Shown piece after piece: positions 34,472 to 43,369 of a stretch of DNA of 64,000 nt. The stretch is from Iamia majanohamensis. Lineage in GTDB: Bacteria; Actinomycetota; Acidimicrobiia; Acidimicrobiales; Iamiaceae. The DNA is taken from contig NZ_CP116942.1 in assembly GCF_028532485.1 (NCBI RefSeq), positions 3,782,001-3,846,000 of the forward strand, in the 5' to 3' direction. The position numbers were made by a program, and so were the translations under genes. Position 1 is the stretch's first letter. Every line of letters starts with the position of its first letter. The notes beneath the pieces were generated by a model that saw nothing but the letters and a program-made list of their open reading frames with translations, was not told where the DNA came from and ran no database searches.

Positions 34472-35698
34472 TCAGGCCTGCAGGCCGAAGCGCTCCAGGC
34501 CGTAGGCCGCCACCGCGTTGCCCCGCAGGACGGCCCGGCACTCCTCGGCGTCCATCCCCGCCGCCGCGAACAGGTCGTGGGCCACCTTCCGCGAGTGGGG
34601 GAAGGTGCCGTCGGAGTGGGGGTAGTCCGTCTCGAAGAGGATCTGCGAGAGGCCCACGTCGTGGCGGCAGCGCAGCCCGTGCAGGTCGTCGAACACGCAC
34701 CCGAAGACCCGGCCCGCCACCTGCTCGCTCGGCAGCACCGGGCCGCCCACCCCGCCCCGGCCCTCGGCCCACACCGCGTCCATGCGCTCGAGCTGGAACG
34801 GCATCCACCCGACCTGGCTCTCGGCGTAGGCCACCTTGATGTCCGGGAAGCGCTCCAGGGTCCCGGAGAAGACCCAGTCGGCCAGCGAGCCCTGGGCGTT
34901 CTGGGCGTACAGCGACATCGAGGTGGCGAGCGGGGCGTCGGGCGCCGTCGACGGCATCGACGAGGACGACCCGATGTGCATGGACACCGTGGTCTCGGTG
35001 TCGACCGCGGCCTGCCACAGCACGTCCCAGTCCCCCGTGTAGAGCGAGGGCAGCCCCAGCTTGGACGGGTTCTCGGTGAAGGCGATGGCGTGGCTCCCCT
35101 TCGCCGCGCACCGCCGCACCTCCTCGGCCGCCAGGGCCGGGTCCCACAGCGGGACCAGCGTGAGGGGGATGAGCCGCCGGGGCACCTCGGTGCCCGACCA
35201 CTCGTCGACCATCCAGTCGTTGTAGATGCACAGGCAGGTGAGGGCGAGGTCCTTGTCGTCGCGCTCGAGGAAGCCCTGGCCCGCGAAGCGGGGGAACACG
35301 TTGGGGTAGTTGATGGCGGCCTCGACGTGGTTGCGGTCCATGTCGGCCAGGCGCTCGGTGCGGTCCCAGGTGCCGGGACGGAGGTCCTCGTAGCGGGCGG
35401 GCACGTTGCGCTGCTCGTCCCGGGGGAGCCCGGCGGGGCCGTGGAGCAGGCCGGTGGGGACCACCAGGTCGTCGAACAGCCAGAGGTCGCACCACTCGCC
35501 GTCCTCGACGTCGCGGGTGAAGCCGTAGTGCCCGCCGGAGAACTCCAGGCGGACCCGCTCGGTGACCACCCGGGGCCCGCGGTCGCGCAGGTGGGCCGGC
35601 AGCTCGCGCTGCCACAGGTCCTTGGGCTCCATCACGTGGTCGTCGACCGAGATGATGAGGGGGAGGTCCCCCTCGGCGGGGGTGACGTCGGCGGTCAT
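34472..35698 (-). CDS. amidohydrolase-family (TIM-barrel) metal-dependent hydrolase
   Basis: 408 aa from ATG 35698, whose start overlaps the stop of the upstream cupin gene (ATGA). It belongs to the amidohydrolase-2/ACMSD-like group: SVDDHVMEPKDLW near residue 17 (metal-binding DxH-type start), LADMDRNHVEAAINYPNVFP near 115, VSMHIGSSSSMPS near 240 with a metal-site His, and LFETDYPHSDGTFPHS near 355, the conserved Asp/His end of the barrel. Many actinobacterial members have no assigned substrate; decarboxylation or hydrolysis of cyclic or aromatic compounds is possible. Coupling to a cupin gene suggests a small catabolic operon (inference). Confidence 0.85.
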   Translation of the reverse strand: MTADVTPAEGDLPLIISVDDHVMEPKDLWQRELPAHLRDRGPRVVTERVRLEFSGGHYGFTRDVEDGEWCDLWLFDDLVVPTGLLHGPAGLPRDEQRNVPARYEDLRPGTWDRTERLADMDRNHVEAAINYPNVFPRFAGQGFLERDDKDLALTCLCIYNDWMVDEWSGTEVPRRLIPLTLVPLWDPALAAEEVRRCAAKGSHAIAFTENPSKLGLPSLYTGDWDVLWQAAVDTETTVSMHIGSSSSMPSTAPDAPLATSMSLYAQNAQGSLADWVFSGTLERFPDIKVAYAESQVGWMPFQLERMDAVWAEGRGGVGGPVLPSEQVAGRVFGCVFDDLHGLRCRHDVGLSQILFETDYPHSDGTFPHSRKVAHDLFAAAGMDAEECRAVLRGNAVAAYGLERFGLQA

Positions 35699-36231
35699 CG
35701 GGGCTCCTCGGGGACGGGGCGGGGGGCGGAGAACACGGCCCGGAGGTCCTCCAGGCCGGCGGGCAGCTCGATGGGCGGGTCGGGCAGGGGCTCGACCCCG
35801 CGCTCGGCCAGCACCGCGGCCATGGCCTCGGGCTCGTCGCTCCACGAGCGGGGGTCGCCCATCATCACCTCGTAGCAGTGGACGCCCTCGGGGCCGGCGA
35901 CGAAGGGGCCGAAGGCGGCACCGAGGGGCAGCTCGATGTGGGCGCCGGGGCCGAGCTCCCGGCCCTCGCAGGTGAGCGAGCCCTCCAGCACGGTGAGGGT
36001 GTGGGGGCTGTGGTGGCCGTGGCGGCGCACCACCATGCCCGGGTCCCAGCGGGCGAAGAGGGCGAGGTAGAGCGGGTCGACGGAGAACGCCACCCACTGC
36101 TCCCACACGTGGGACTCGGTGCCGTCCGCGTTGCGCTGGCTGCGCACCGCGAACCACGGCGGGTCGTCGTCGTGGCGGGAGGTGAAGGCGGGGGCCCGGC
36201 CGGGCACCCGGGGGCTGTCCGGGGCGGTCAC
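35695..36231 (-). CDS. cupin-domain protein
   Basis: 178 aa from GTG 36231; TACGGT 7 nt upstream supports this start. A single cupin fold is visible: motif 1 in VVRRHGHHSPHTLTVLEGS near residue 68 (several His as metal ligands), then LTCEGRELGPGAHIELPLG, and the motif 2 region GPEGVHCYEVMMGD near 112 with a His. The N-terminal WFAVRSQRNADGTESHVWEQW is not diagnostic. It may be a small dioxygenase or isomerase or a sugar/ring-binding accessory of the following amidohydrolase, with which it is translationally coupled. Confidence 0.82.
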   Translation of the reverse strand: MTAPDSPRVPGRAPAFTSRHDDDPPWFAVRSQRNADGTESHVWEQWVAFSVDPLYLALFARWDPGMVVRRHGHHSPHTLTVLEGSLTCEGRELGPGAHIELPLGAAFGPFVAGPEGVHCYEVMMGDPRSWSDEPEAMAAVLAERGVEPLPDPPIELPAGLEDLRAVFSAPRPVPEEPR

Positions 36232-36238
36232 GGGCGGG

Positions 36239-36244
36239 ACCGTA
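36239..36244 (-). promoter_or_regulatory. predicted -10 element (TACGGT) of the cupin-amidohydrolase operon
   Basis: TACGGT on the minus strand with a 7-nt spacer to GTG 36231; no Shine-Dalgarno sequence. Confidence 0.4.
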
Positions 36245-36256
36245 CCCCTGTGCGGG

Positions 36257-36835
36257 TCAGGAGGGGGCGGCCACCGCGAGCCCGGCGAGCACGGCGTCGA
36301 CGGTGCGGACCATGAGGTCGGCGTCCACCGGGCGGTGGGAGAGGAAGCTGCGGTAGATGGCCGGTCCGACCACCAGGTCGAGGACGAGGTCGGCGTCGAC
36401 GTCGGCCGGCACCTCGCCCCGGTCGACGGCCCGGCGGAGGATCGCCCGCCCCGACGCCCGGCGCCGCTCCACGAACGCCCGCTGGACCTCCCGCAGGGCG
36501 TCGTCCTGGGCCGCGGCGGCGGCCATCTCCACCATGACCCGACCCTGGTGGGGGTCGGCCAGCTTCTCGCCGAGGGGCACAGAGAGCGCCAGCAGGTCGT
36601 CGCGGAGGGACCCGGTGTCGGGCGACGGCGGCTCCTCGGCCACGGTGGCCACGGCCTCGAAGAGGAGGGCCTCCTTGGACGACCAGCGCCGGTAGATGGT
36701 GGCCTTGCCGACGCCGGCCCGGGCCGCCACCGCGTCGACGGTGAGCCCGGACAGGCCGACCTCGGCCACCAGGTCGAGCGTCGCCCGCAGGATGGCCTCC
36801 TCGGCGTGGGGGTCCCGGGGCCGCCCGCCGGCCAT
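36257..36835 (-). CDS. TetR-family regulator linked to a DHA2 exporter
   Basis: 192 aa from ATG 36835. The N-terminal HTH is GGRPRDPHAEEAILRATLDL, VAEVGLSGLTVDAVAARAGV, GKATIYRRWSSKEALLFEAV (recognition helix around GKATIYRRW). The C-terminal ligand domain (TetR_C-like) contains FVERRRASGRAILRRAVDRG and VVGPAIYRSFLSHRPVD, typical of the AcrR/'YRRWSSK' branch. Its start overlaps the stop of the exporter gene upstream by one base (TGATG), so exporter and repressor are one transcript: the expected arrangement for autoregulated drug efflux. Confidence 0.9.
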   Translation of the reverse strand: MAGGRPRDPHAEEAILRATLDLVAEVGLSGLTVDAVAARAGVGKATIYRRWSSKEALLFEAVATVAEEPPSPDTGSLRDDLLALSVPLGEKLADPHQGRVMVEMAAAAAQDDALREVQRAFVERRRASGRAILRRAVDRGEVPADVDADLVLDLVVGPAIYRSFLSHRPVDADLMVRTVDAVLAGLAVAAPS

Positions 36836-38541
36836 CAGTCGACCACCTGTCCGCCGGCGCCGGCCAGCGCCCCGGCGCCGCCGTCGCCGGTGACCACGGG
36901 GACGGGGAGCACGTCGGCGTCGCCGTCGAGGGCGGTGTCGGGGGCGTCGACGGGGCCGCCGTCGTCCTCGCCGACCAGCGGGTCGGCGGCCCGGGCGGGC
37001 AGGAAGAGCAGGGCGATGAGGGCGCCGAGGAGGGCGAAGCCGGCACCGATCAGGAGGCTGCGGCCCATGGAGGCGGCGAAGGCGTCCTGGGCGGCCTGGG
37101 CGATCTGGCGGCCCGCCTCGGTGTCGATGGCCGTGGGGCTGCCACCGGCCCGGGCCGCCACCGCGAAGGCCCCGGTGATGGAGTCCGACACCGAGGCCGC
37201 GGCCTCGGCCCCGCCCCCGGGCGCCCCGGCGATGCTCGTGAACGTCGGGCCCAGCCGGTCCTGCACGCCGGGGCCGTAGCTGCCGGCCAGGACGCTGCCG
37301 ATGATGGCCACGCCGAGGGCGCCGCCCACCTGGCGGGTGGTGTCGTTCACGGCCGAGCCCACGCCGGCCTTGTCGCGGGGCAGCGAGCCCATGATCGACT
37401 CGGTGGCCGGGGCCATGGCCATGGCGATGCCGGCGCCCATGAGCAGCTGGGCCGGGAAGATGCGGGGCAGGTAGCCCAGCTCGGGGGTGGCGGTGGCGGC
37501 CAGGGCGAGGCCCCCGGCGACCAGGGCCATCCCGAAGGCGACGACGGCCTTGGTGCCCACCTTCTCGGCGACCCGGGCCGAGATCGGGGCCCCGACCATC
37601 ATCATCAGGGCCAGGGGCATGGAGCGCACCCCGGCCTGGAGGGGCGAGTAGCCCAGCACGTACTGCATGAACTGGGTGATGACGAACATGGAGCCGAACA
37701 GGGCGAAGAACACCATGGTCACGGCCATGCTGGCGGCGGTGAAGCGGCGGTTCTGGAAGAAGCGGACGTCGAGCATCGGGTGGTCGGACCGCAGCTGCCA
37801 CCAGACGAAGGCGGACAGGACGACGAGTGCGACCACGCCGGCGCCGGCGACCTCGGGGTCGGACCAGCCCACGACGGGCGCCTCGATGATGGCGTAGACG
37901 AGGGCGACCAGGCCGACGATCGACAGCACGGCGCCGACGGGGTCGAGCCGCTGGGGCGTCTCGCTGCGGCTGTTGGGCAGGAGGAAGTAGCCGGCGGGCA
38001 GGGCCACCAGGGTGACGGGGATGTTCACCAGGAACACCGAGTGCCAGGAGTAGTGCTCGAGGAGCCAGCCGCCGAGCAGGGGGCCCACGGCGATGCCCAT
38101 GCCCGACACGCCGGCCCACACGCCGATGGCCCGGCCCCGCTCCTTGGGGTCGGTGAACAGGTTGGTGAGCAGCGACAGGGTGGCCGGCATGATCAGCGCC
38201 CCGCCGACGCCCATGAGCGAGCGGGTGGCGATCAGGTGGGCGGGCTCGGTGGCGAAGGCCGACAGGACCGAGCCGGTGCAGAAGACGACCAGGCCGAGGG
38301 AGAGGGCCGAGCGGCGACCGAAGCGGTCGCCCAGGCTGCCGGCGGTGAGCAGCAGGCCGGCGAAGACGAGCGTGTAGCCGTCGACGATCCACTGCAGCTG
38401 GCCGGTGGTGGCGCCGAGGTCGTCGGCCAGGGTCCGGAGGGCGACGTTGAGGATCGTGTTGTCGAGCCCGATGACGAGCAGGCTCAGGCAGCACACCCCG
38501 AGGCCGACCCAGCGGCGGCGGTGGATGGTGGCAGCGTCCAT
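36835..38541 (-). CDS. MFS exporter, DHA2 (EmrB/QacA-like) family
   Basis: 568 aa from ATG 38541 (a TTG at 38553 is also in frame). About 14 transmembrane segments. Signatures: LSLLVIGLDNTILNVALRTL near residue 20, LQWIVDGYTLVFAGLLLTAG near 47, GSLGDRFGRRSALSLGLVVF near 65 (MFS motif A, GxLaDrxGrr), GVSGMGIAVGPLLGGWLLEH near 140 (motif C of proton-coupled drug exporters). The last ~50 residues are an acidic cytoplasmic tail. It would export hydrophobic or cationic compounds using the proton gradient, repressed by the co-transcribed TetR protein. Confidence 0.92.
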   Translation of the reverse strand: MDAATIHRRRWVGLGVCCLSLLVIGLDNTILNVALRTLADDLGATTGQLQWIVDGYTLVFAGLLLTAGSLGDRFGRRSALSLGLVVFCTGSVLSAFATEPAHLIATRSLMGVGGALIMPATLSLLTNLFTDPKERGRAIGVWAGVSGMGIAVGPLLGGWLLEHYSWHSVFLVNIPVTLVALPAGYFLLPNSRSETPQRLDPVGAVLSIVGLVALVYAIIEAPVVGWSDPEVAGAGVVALVVLSAFVWWQLRSDHPMLDVRFFQNRRFTAASMAVTMVFFALFGSMFVITQFMQYVLGYSPLQAGVRSMPLALMMMVGAPISARVAEKVGTKAVVAFGMALVAGGLALAATATPELGYLPRIFPAQLLMGAGIAMAMAPATESIMGSLPRDKAGVGSAVNDTTRQVGGALGVAIIGSVLAGSYGPGVQDRLGPTFTSIAGAPGGGAEAAASVSDSITGAFAVAARAGGSPTAIDTEAGRQIAQAAQDAFAASMGRSLLIGAGFALLGALIALLFLPARAADPLVGEDDGGPVDAPDTALDGDADVLPVPVVTGDGGAGALAGAGGQVVD

Positions 38542-38547
38542 GCCCCC

Positions 38548-38584
38548 ATCCAAGACCCTTCAGTTCCGAAACTCAACCGTTCCG
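38548..38584 (-). promoter_or_regulatory. candidate promoter/operator of the DHA2 exporter-TetR operon
   Basis: On the minus strand TTGAGT (38571-38576) and TTGGAT (38548-38553) are separated by 17 bp, close to the ATG at 38541. Two direct copies of CGGAAC (38563-38568 and 38579-38584; 16-bp period) flank the -35 element and could be bound by the TetR protein. Weak evidence. Confidence 0.35.
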
Positions 38585-38640
38585 TAAGTGGCATCGGTCA
38601 CCGGACCGCGCCGCGCCAGCTCCCCCACCCGTCCCGACCT

Positions 38641-38692
38641 CGTACTGGCACGCGAACACGACGGTTCCCGGTGCCGAACGCGTGCCACCTCG
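38641..38692. repeat. 52-nt palindromic repeat family A, copy 1
   Basis: A 52-nt unit starting CGTACTGGCACGCG and ending CGCGTGCCACCTCG; TGGCACGCG and CGCGTGCCA form 9-bp arms around a 26-nt middle with GTTC/GAAC-type inner pairing. A second copy with three differences begins 72 bp later. Together they fill most of the gap between the exporter and gatB. Confidence 0.8.
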
Positions 38693-38712
38693 CGGACCGG
38701 GGCCGGGTGACC

Positions 38713-38764
38713 CGTACTGGCACGCGAACACGACCGTTCCTGGCGCCGAACGCGTGCCACCTCG
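38713..38764. repeat. 52-nt palindromic repeat family A, copy 2
   Basis: 49 of 52 positions match copy 1; the differences (G/C, C/T, T/C) lie in the middle, and the 9-bp arms are intact. It ends 28 bp before the gatB stop codon, so on the minus strand it would lie in the 3' end region of the gat operon transcript. Confidence 0.8.
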
Positions 38765-38792
38765 GGGTCGCGGGGCCCGGCGCCTCGTCGCG

Positions 38793-40283
38793 TCAGGAGG
38801 CGGCGTCGGCCCGGGCGTGCAGGAGGGCGGTGACGGCCCTGCCGTCGGCCTGGCCCCGGCTCGCCTTCATGACCTGGCCCACGAAGAAGCCGGTGAGCTT
38901 GCCCCGGGCCTTGGCGTCGCCGTCGACCATCTGCTGCCACTCGTCGGGGTGGCCGGCGATCACCTCGTCGACCATGGCCTCCAGGGCCCCGGTGTCCATG
39001 GCCTCGAAGCCCTTGGCCGCGGCGATGTCCTGGGGAGAGGCGTCGGAGGTGACCATCTCGGCCAGCACCTGCTTGGCCTGGGTGGCGGTGAGCTCACCGC
39101 CGGTCTCCATGGCGACCAGCGCCGCCACCCGCTCGGGGGCGACCGCGGCGCCGCCGTCGCCCGAGAGGTTCTGGCTCACGTGGACCAGCACCCGGGCGGG
39201 GTCGGCCCCGGCCTCGATGGCGCCGAGGGCCTGGGCGTCCTGGTCGCGCTCGACGAGGAGGGCCACCGTCTCGTCGGGGAGGGCGACCCCGGCCGCCGCG
39301 GCCAGGGCGTGGCGCCGGGCCGCAGGCATCGGCGGCAGGGCCGCGACCACGGCCGAGACCCACGCCGGGTCCGGGTCGACGGGCAGGAGGTCGGGCTCGG
39401 GGAAGTACCGGTAGTCGTCGGCCTCCTCCTTGGAGCGCATCTTGGAGGTGCGCCCGCTCTCCTCGTCCCAGTGGCGGGTCTGCTGCTCGACGGGCTCACC
39501 GGCCGACAGCAGGTCGGCCTGGCGCTGGGCCTCGTGCTCGATGGCCCGGCCCAGGCTGCGCAGGGAGTTGAGGTTCTTGATCTCGCACCGGGTGCCCAGG
39601 CCGTCGGAGCCGACGGGACGGACCGAGACGTTGGCGTCGACCCGCAGCGAGCCCTCCTCCATCTTCCCGTCGCTCACGCCGGCGGCGACGAGGATCGACC
39701 GCAGCTCGGCCACGTACTGGCGGGCCTGCTCGGGTGTGCGCACGTGGGGCCGGGAGACGATCTCCAGCAGCGGGACGCCGGCCCGGTTGTAGTCGACGAG
39801 GGAGTGGTCGGCGCCGGCGATGCGGCCCGCGCCCCCGACGTGGGTGGACTTGCCGGTGTCCTCCTCCAGGTGGGCCCGCTCCAGGCCGACGACGTGGCCG
39901 CCGGGGAGCTCGATGGTGCCCTCGCTGACGATGGGGAGGTCGTACTGCGAGATCTGGAAGTCCTTCGGCATGTCCGGGTAGAAGTAGTTCTTCCGGGCGA
40001 AGACCGAGCGGCGGACCTCGCCGCCCACCGCGCCGGCGAAGCGGATGGCCAGCTCGACCGCCCGCTCGTTCACCACCGGCAGGGACCCGGGGAGGCCGAG
40101 GGTGACGGGGTCGACGTTGGTGTTGGGCTCGTCGCCGAAGCGGTTGGGCGCGCCCGAGAACATCTTGGTGGCGGTGGCCAGCTCGGCGTGGACCTCGAGG
40201 CCGCACACCAGCTCGTAGGTCGTCCCGCCCGAGGTCACGGTGTGGACCTCGTCGGAGTCGACGGTGCTGAACACGATGGTCAT
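38793..40283 (-). CDS. gatB: Asp-tRNA(Asn)/Glu-tRNA(Gln) amidotransferase subunit B
   Basis: 496 aa. GatB binds and phosphorylates the misacylated tRNA and receives ammonia from GatA, forming Gln-tRNA(Gln) and Asn-tRNA(Asn). Signatures: VCGLEVHAELATATKMFSG near residue 26, NVDPVTLGLPGSLPVVN near 55, ARKNYFYPDMPKDFQISQYD near 95 (kinase active site), HLEEDTGKSTH near 142, LVDYNRAGVPLLEIVSRPH near 165, KMEEGSLRVDANVS near 207 and RSKEEADDYRYFPEPDL near 285; the helical and YqeY-like tail ends GFFVGQVMKASRGQADGRAV. It is the last gene of gatC-gatA-gatB. Confidence 0.96.
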   Translation of the reverse strand: MTIVFSTVDSDEVHTVTSGGTTYELVCGLEVHAELATATKMFSGAPNRFGDEPNTNVDPVTLGLPGSLPVVNERAVELAIRFAGAVGGEVRRSVFARKNYFYPDMPKDFQISQYDLPIVSEGTIELPGGHVVGLERAHLEEDTGKSTHVGGAGRIAGADHSLVDYNRAGVPLLEIVSRPHVRTPEQARQYVAELRSILVAAGVSDGKMEEGSLRVDANVSVRPVGSDGLGTRCEIKNLNSLRSLGRAIEHEAQRQADLLSAGEPVEQQTRHWDEESGRTSKMRSKEEADDYRYFPEPDLLPVDPDPAWVSAVVAALPPMPAARRHALAAAAGVALPDETVALLVERDQDAQALGAIEAGADPARVLVHVSQNLSGDGGAAVAPERVAALVAMETGGELTATQAKQVLAEMVTSDASPQDIAAAKGFEAMDTGALEAMVDEVIAGHPDEWQQMVDGDAKARGKLTGFFVGQVMKASRGQADGRAVTALLHARADAAS

Positions 40284-40374
40284 CGGGGCGTCACCTCGGG
40301 GAGGGGAGACCGAAGGGGGGCCCTGGTGGGCGCATGGCGCTCGCCAGGGCTGCGGTCTGCGGAGGGGGTCGGGG

Positions 40375-41814
40375 TCACGGGGCGGCGGCCTCCAGGGCCT
40401 GGGCGGCGCGGAGGAGGTCCTCCTCGCCCAGGGCCGGGGCCATCACCTGCACGCCGATGGGGAGGCCGTCGGCGCCGGTGCCGAAGGGGACCGAGATCGC
40501 CGGGTCGCCCGACAGGTTCGACGGGATGGTGCACACGTCGTTCAGGTACATGGTGAGGGGGTCGGCGACCTTGGCCCCGAGGGCGAAGGCCGTGGTCGGC
40601 GAGGTGGGCGACACCAGCACGTCGACCTGTTCGTAGGCGGCGGCGAAGTCGCGGCAGATGAGGGTCCGGACCCGCTGGGCCTGGCCGTAGAAGGCGTCGT
40701 AGTAGCCGGCCGAGAGGGCGTAGGTGCCGAGCATGATGCGGCGCTTCACCTCGGCGCCGAAGCCCTGGGTGCGGGTGGCGACCATCATCTCGTCGGTGGT
40801 GGGGGCGTCGACCCGGAGCCCGTAGCGGACGCCGTCGAAGCGGGCCAGGTTGCTCGACGCCTCGGCCGGGGCGATGAGGTAGTAGGCCGACAGGCCGTAG
40901 GTGACCGCCGGGACCGAGACCTCCTGCACCGACGCGCCGGCGGCCTCCAGGGCCTCGGCCGCGGCCCGGGCCTGGTCGGCCACCTCGGGCGCCACGCCCT
41001 CCATGGACAGCAGCTCGGAGACGACCCCGACCCGCAGGCCCTCGACGCCGCGGTCGAGGGCGGCCAGGTAGTCGGGCTGGGTGCCGGGGGCGGAGGTGGC
41101 GTCGCGGGCGTCGGGCCCGCCCACCACCTGGAGGGCGAGGGCGGCGTCGGCCACGGTGCGGGTGAAGGGGCCGATCTGGTCGAGGCTCGAGGCGAAGGCG
41201 ATGAGCCCGTAGCGACTGACCCGCCCGTAGGTGGGCTTCAGGCCGACCACGCCGCAGAGGGCGGCGGGCTGGCGGATCGAGCCACCGGTGTCGGAGCCGA
41301 AGGCGAGGGGCGCGAAGCCCGCGGCCACGGCCGCAGCACTGCCGCCGGACGACCCGCCCGGCACCTTGGAGTGGTCGTGGGGGTTCCGGGTGGGGCCGAA
41401 GGCCGAGTTCTCGGTGGAGCTCCCCATGGCGAACTCGTCGAGGTTGGTCTTGCCCACCACGACCGCCCCGGCGGCGGCGAGGCGCTCGACGACGGTGGCG
41501 TCGTAGGGCGGCACCCAGCCCTCGAGGATGCGCGACGAGCAGGTGGTGGGGACCCCCCGCGTGCACATGTTGTCCTTGAGGGCCACGGGCACGCCGGCCA
41601 GCGGGCCGGGGTCGTCGCCGGCGGCGACGGTCGCGTCGACGGCGTCGGCGGCGGCGCGGGCCCCGTCGACGTCGACGTGGAGGAAGGCGTGGACGTCGCC
41701 GTCGCCGACCTCGATGGCGGCCAGGTGCTCGTCGACCAGCTCGCGGGCGGTCCACTCGCCGGCGCGGACGCCGGCGGCGACCTCGCGGGCGGAGATGAAG
41801 GAGGCCTCGGGCAT
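40375..41814 (-). CDS. gatA: Asp-tRNA(Asn)/Glu-tRNA(Gln) amidotransferase subunit A
   Basis: 479 aa. Glutaminase subunit of GatCAB; it releases ammonia from glutamine for GatB. It has the amidase-signature triad: lysine in [13 protein letters not shown] near residue 75, the Ser-rich loop [18 protein letters not shown] near 150 and [20 protein letters not shown] near 168 (nucleophilic serine). Later [20 protein letters not shown] and the C-terminal [20 protein letters not shown] are standard for GatA. It lies between gatC (31-bp gap) and gatB (91-bp gap). GatCAB implies that this organism makes Gln-tRNA and/or Asn-tRNA indirectly. Confidence 0.96.
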   Translation of the reverse strand: MPEASFISAREVAAGVRAGEWTARELVDEHLAAIEVGDGDVHAFLHVDVDGARAAADAVDATVAAGDDPGPLAGVPVALKDNMCTRGVPTTCSSRILEGWVPPYDATVVERLAAAGAVVVGKTNLDEFAMGSSTENSAFGPTRNPHDHSKVPGGSSGGSAAAVAAGFAPLAFGSDTGGSIRQPAALCGVVGLKPTYGRVSRYGLIAFASSLDQIGPFTRTVADAALALQVVGGPDARDATSAPGTQPDYLAALDRGVEGLRVGVVSELLSMEGVAPEVADQARAAAEALEAAGASVQEVSVPAVTYGLSAYYLIAPAEASSNLARFDGVRYGLRVDAPTTDEMMVATRTQGFGAEVKRRIMLGTYALSAGYYDAFYGQAQRVRTLICRDFAAAYEQVDVLVSPTSPTTAFALGAKVADPLTMYLNDVCTIPSNLSGDPAISVPFGTGADGLPIGVQVMAPALGEEDLLRAAQALEAAAP

Positions 41815-41845
41815 CAGCGCCGTCCCCCGGGGGCGGTGGGGACGG

Positions 41846-42148
41846 TCACGGGGCCTCGCCCAGGATCGTCGGCACCCGGAAGCGGTCGGCCTCGGCCCGG
41901 GGCGCGGCGGCCAGGACCTCGTCGCGGTCGAGGGTCGGGCCCTCGACGTCGGGCCGCAGGACGGTGCCGAGGGCCAGCGGGTGGGCGGTCGGGGGGACGT
42001 CGGCCAGGTCGAGGGCCTCCACGTCGGCGGCGTGGTCGAGCACGTCGCGCAGCTGCCCGGTGAAGGTGCCCAGCTCCTCGTCGGTCAGCTCCAGGCGGGC
42101 CAGGCGGGCCACGTGGGCCACGTCGTCTCGGGTGATCCTCTCGGACAT
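41846..42148 (-). CDS. gatC: Asp-tRNA(Asn)/Glu-tRNA(Gln) amidotransferase subunit C
   Basis: 100 aa from ATG 42148. GatC is the small belt subunit that wraps and stabilises GatA-GatB. It shows the family start [20 protein letters not shown] and continues [35 protein letters not shown] near residue 47 and ends [13 protein letters not shown] (the usual 'F-V-P-ILG' end). It is the first gene of the gat operon; TACGAT lies 7 nt before the ATG with no Shine-Dalgarno sequence, so it is probably a leaderless message. An ATG three codons upstream is less well placed. Confidence 0.94.
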   Translation of the reverse strand: MSERITRDDVAHVARLARLELTDEELGTFTGQLRDVLDHAADVEALDLADVPPTAHPLALGTVLRPDVEGPTLDRDEVLAAAPRAEADRFRVPTILGEAP

Positions 42149-42155
42149 GGGCCGC

Positions 42156-42161
42156 ATCGTA
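42156..42161 (-). promoter_or_regulatory. predicted -10 element (TACGAT) of the gatCAB operon
   Basis: TACGAT on the minus strand, 7-nt spacer to the gatC ATG, no Shine-Dalgarno sequence. Confidence 0.45.
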
Positions 42162-42233
42162 GGTCCGCCCCCCGCCGGGCCCCTCCCTCGATCCGACGTC
42201 GCGGTGCCGCGAAGCGGCGGCCGGCCGACCGGG

Positions 42234-43280
42234 TCAGCCGGTGAAGAGGGCGGCGGTGCTGATGGGCGCGGCCGCGGGGGCGGGCCCGGTGACGCCCGCA
42301 GGGGCCTCGTCGCTCGCGGCCCGCACCACGACCTCCACGTCCGCGGTGCCGTAGCAGGTGAGGTCGTCGCCCTCCGCCCGTTCGAGGGAGCGCGCCAGGG
42401 CCTCCCGTCCGGCACGGCGGACCCGGTCCTCGGTCCCGCGGCCGTCCACCACGTGGATCCCGGACGCCGCCCGGAAGGCGGACAGGTCCTCGCAGAGGCG
42501 CACCTGGAAGGGGTAGGTCCCGGGGGTGGTGGCCGCACCGGTCCAGGTGTCGTCGGCGTAGGCCAGCCCCGGCGGGAGGGCGCCGACGGTCGGCGTCTCC
42601 AGCACGGCGAAGAGCTCGGCCGCGGCCTCCTGCGAGTCCGGACCGACGCACGTCCCGAACCCGCCGGTGCCGTCGGTGTAGGCGACCTCGAAGCCGAAGC
42701 AGGGGAAACCGGCGTCGCCCACCTGCTCGATCGGGAAGAAGCCCTCGGGCCGCTCTCCCACCTCGATCACCTGGTCGGCCGACCCGGGGACCGTGATCGG
42801 AGCGTTGCAGTCCTGCCCGAGGAAGGCCTCGTCGACGACGGCGTCGAACGTGGCCGGGTCGCCCACGCTGGTCCCGTCACGGGGGACGATGGTGATGGTC
42901 AGGCCTCCGGCGCGCGGGACGACCAGGTCCAGGTGGAGGAACGAGAGGTCCTGGCCGTCGCCGAAGACGACCTCCGTCGGGGGCTCGACCAGGTTGTCGG
43001 CCTGGGGCCCGTCGTACTCCAGCCCCACCGCAGCGTCCCCGACGAGAGGTCCGCTGCGCCGCAGGATCGCCTCGACGAACCCCGGGAACGTCTCCTCGGA
43101 TCCGTCGCAGTCGCGCACGACGAAGCCGGCCACGCCGAAGCCGTCCTCGATCGTCACCAGGTCGGTGGCGGGCGGGTCCTGCGCCCCGGCCGGGCCGGCC
43201 AGGCCGACCGCCAGGACGAGGGCCAGCACCACCCCCGCCGCCCGCGTCGATCCGCACCGTGCAACCCCACCCCGTGTCAT
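42234..43280 (-). CDS. secreted protein with Ig-like (He_PIG-like) segment, paralogue 1
   Basis: 348 aa. Signal peptide: basic start MTRGGVARCGSTR, hydrophobic GVVLALVLAVGLAGP and cleavage near AGAQD (residue ~33). The mature part has VRDCDGSEETFPGF near 55, VEPPTEVVFGDGQDLSFLHL near 98, and a putative Ig-type segment with LPPGLAYADDTW and TGAATTPGTYPFQVRLCED near 240-270, like the He_PIG motif. Several cysteines suggest disulfides. The extreme C-terminus is Pro/Ala-rich and ends AALFTG. The neighbour at 43370-44359 is a clear paralogue with the same blocks and the same FTG end. CATGAT lies 8 nt before the ATG. Function unknown. Confidence 0.75.
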   Translation of the reverse strand: MTRGGVARCGSTRAAGVVLALVLAVGLAGPAGAQDPPATDLVTIEDGFGVAGFVVRDCDGSEETFPGFVEAILRRSGPLVGDAAVGLEYDGPQADNLVEPPTEVVFGDGQDLSFLHLDLVVPRAGGLTITIVPRDGTSVGDPATFDAVVDEAFLGQDCNAPITVPGSADQVIEVGERPEGFFPIEQVGDAGFPCFGFEVAYTDGTGGFGTCVGPDSQEAAAELFAVLETPTVGALPPGLAYADDTWTGAATTPGTYPFQVRLCEDLSAFRAASGIHVVDGRGTEDRVRRAGREALARSLERAEGDDLTCYGTADVEVVVRAASDEAPAGVTGPAPAAAPISTAALFTG

Positions 43281-43369
43281 GGCGGGTGATCATGGCACAG
43301 ACCGACAGCGAAGGGTGGCGGTCGCGCCCACCCGGTGGGGTCAAGGCCGGCCCGGCCGGAGGGGTCGGG

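Noticed and set aside
36235-38541. TetR-MFS operon sharing the TTGACCC operator
   Set aside because: The upstream region lacks TTGACCC-N2-GGGTCAA; its own candidate repeat is CGGAAC.
38641-38764. Possible CRISPR repeats
   Set aside because: Only two copies, each palindromic over 52 nt, with a short 20-nt spacer and no cas genes in the window; REP-like doublet fits better. The same applies to 59855-59977.
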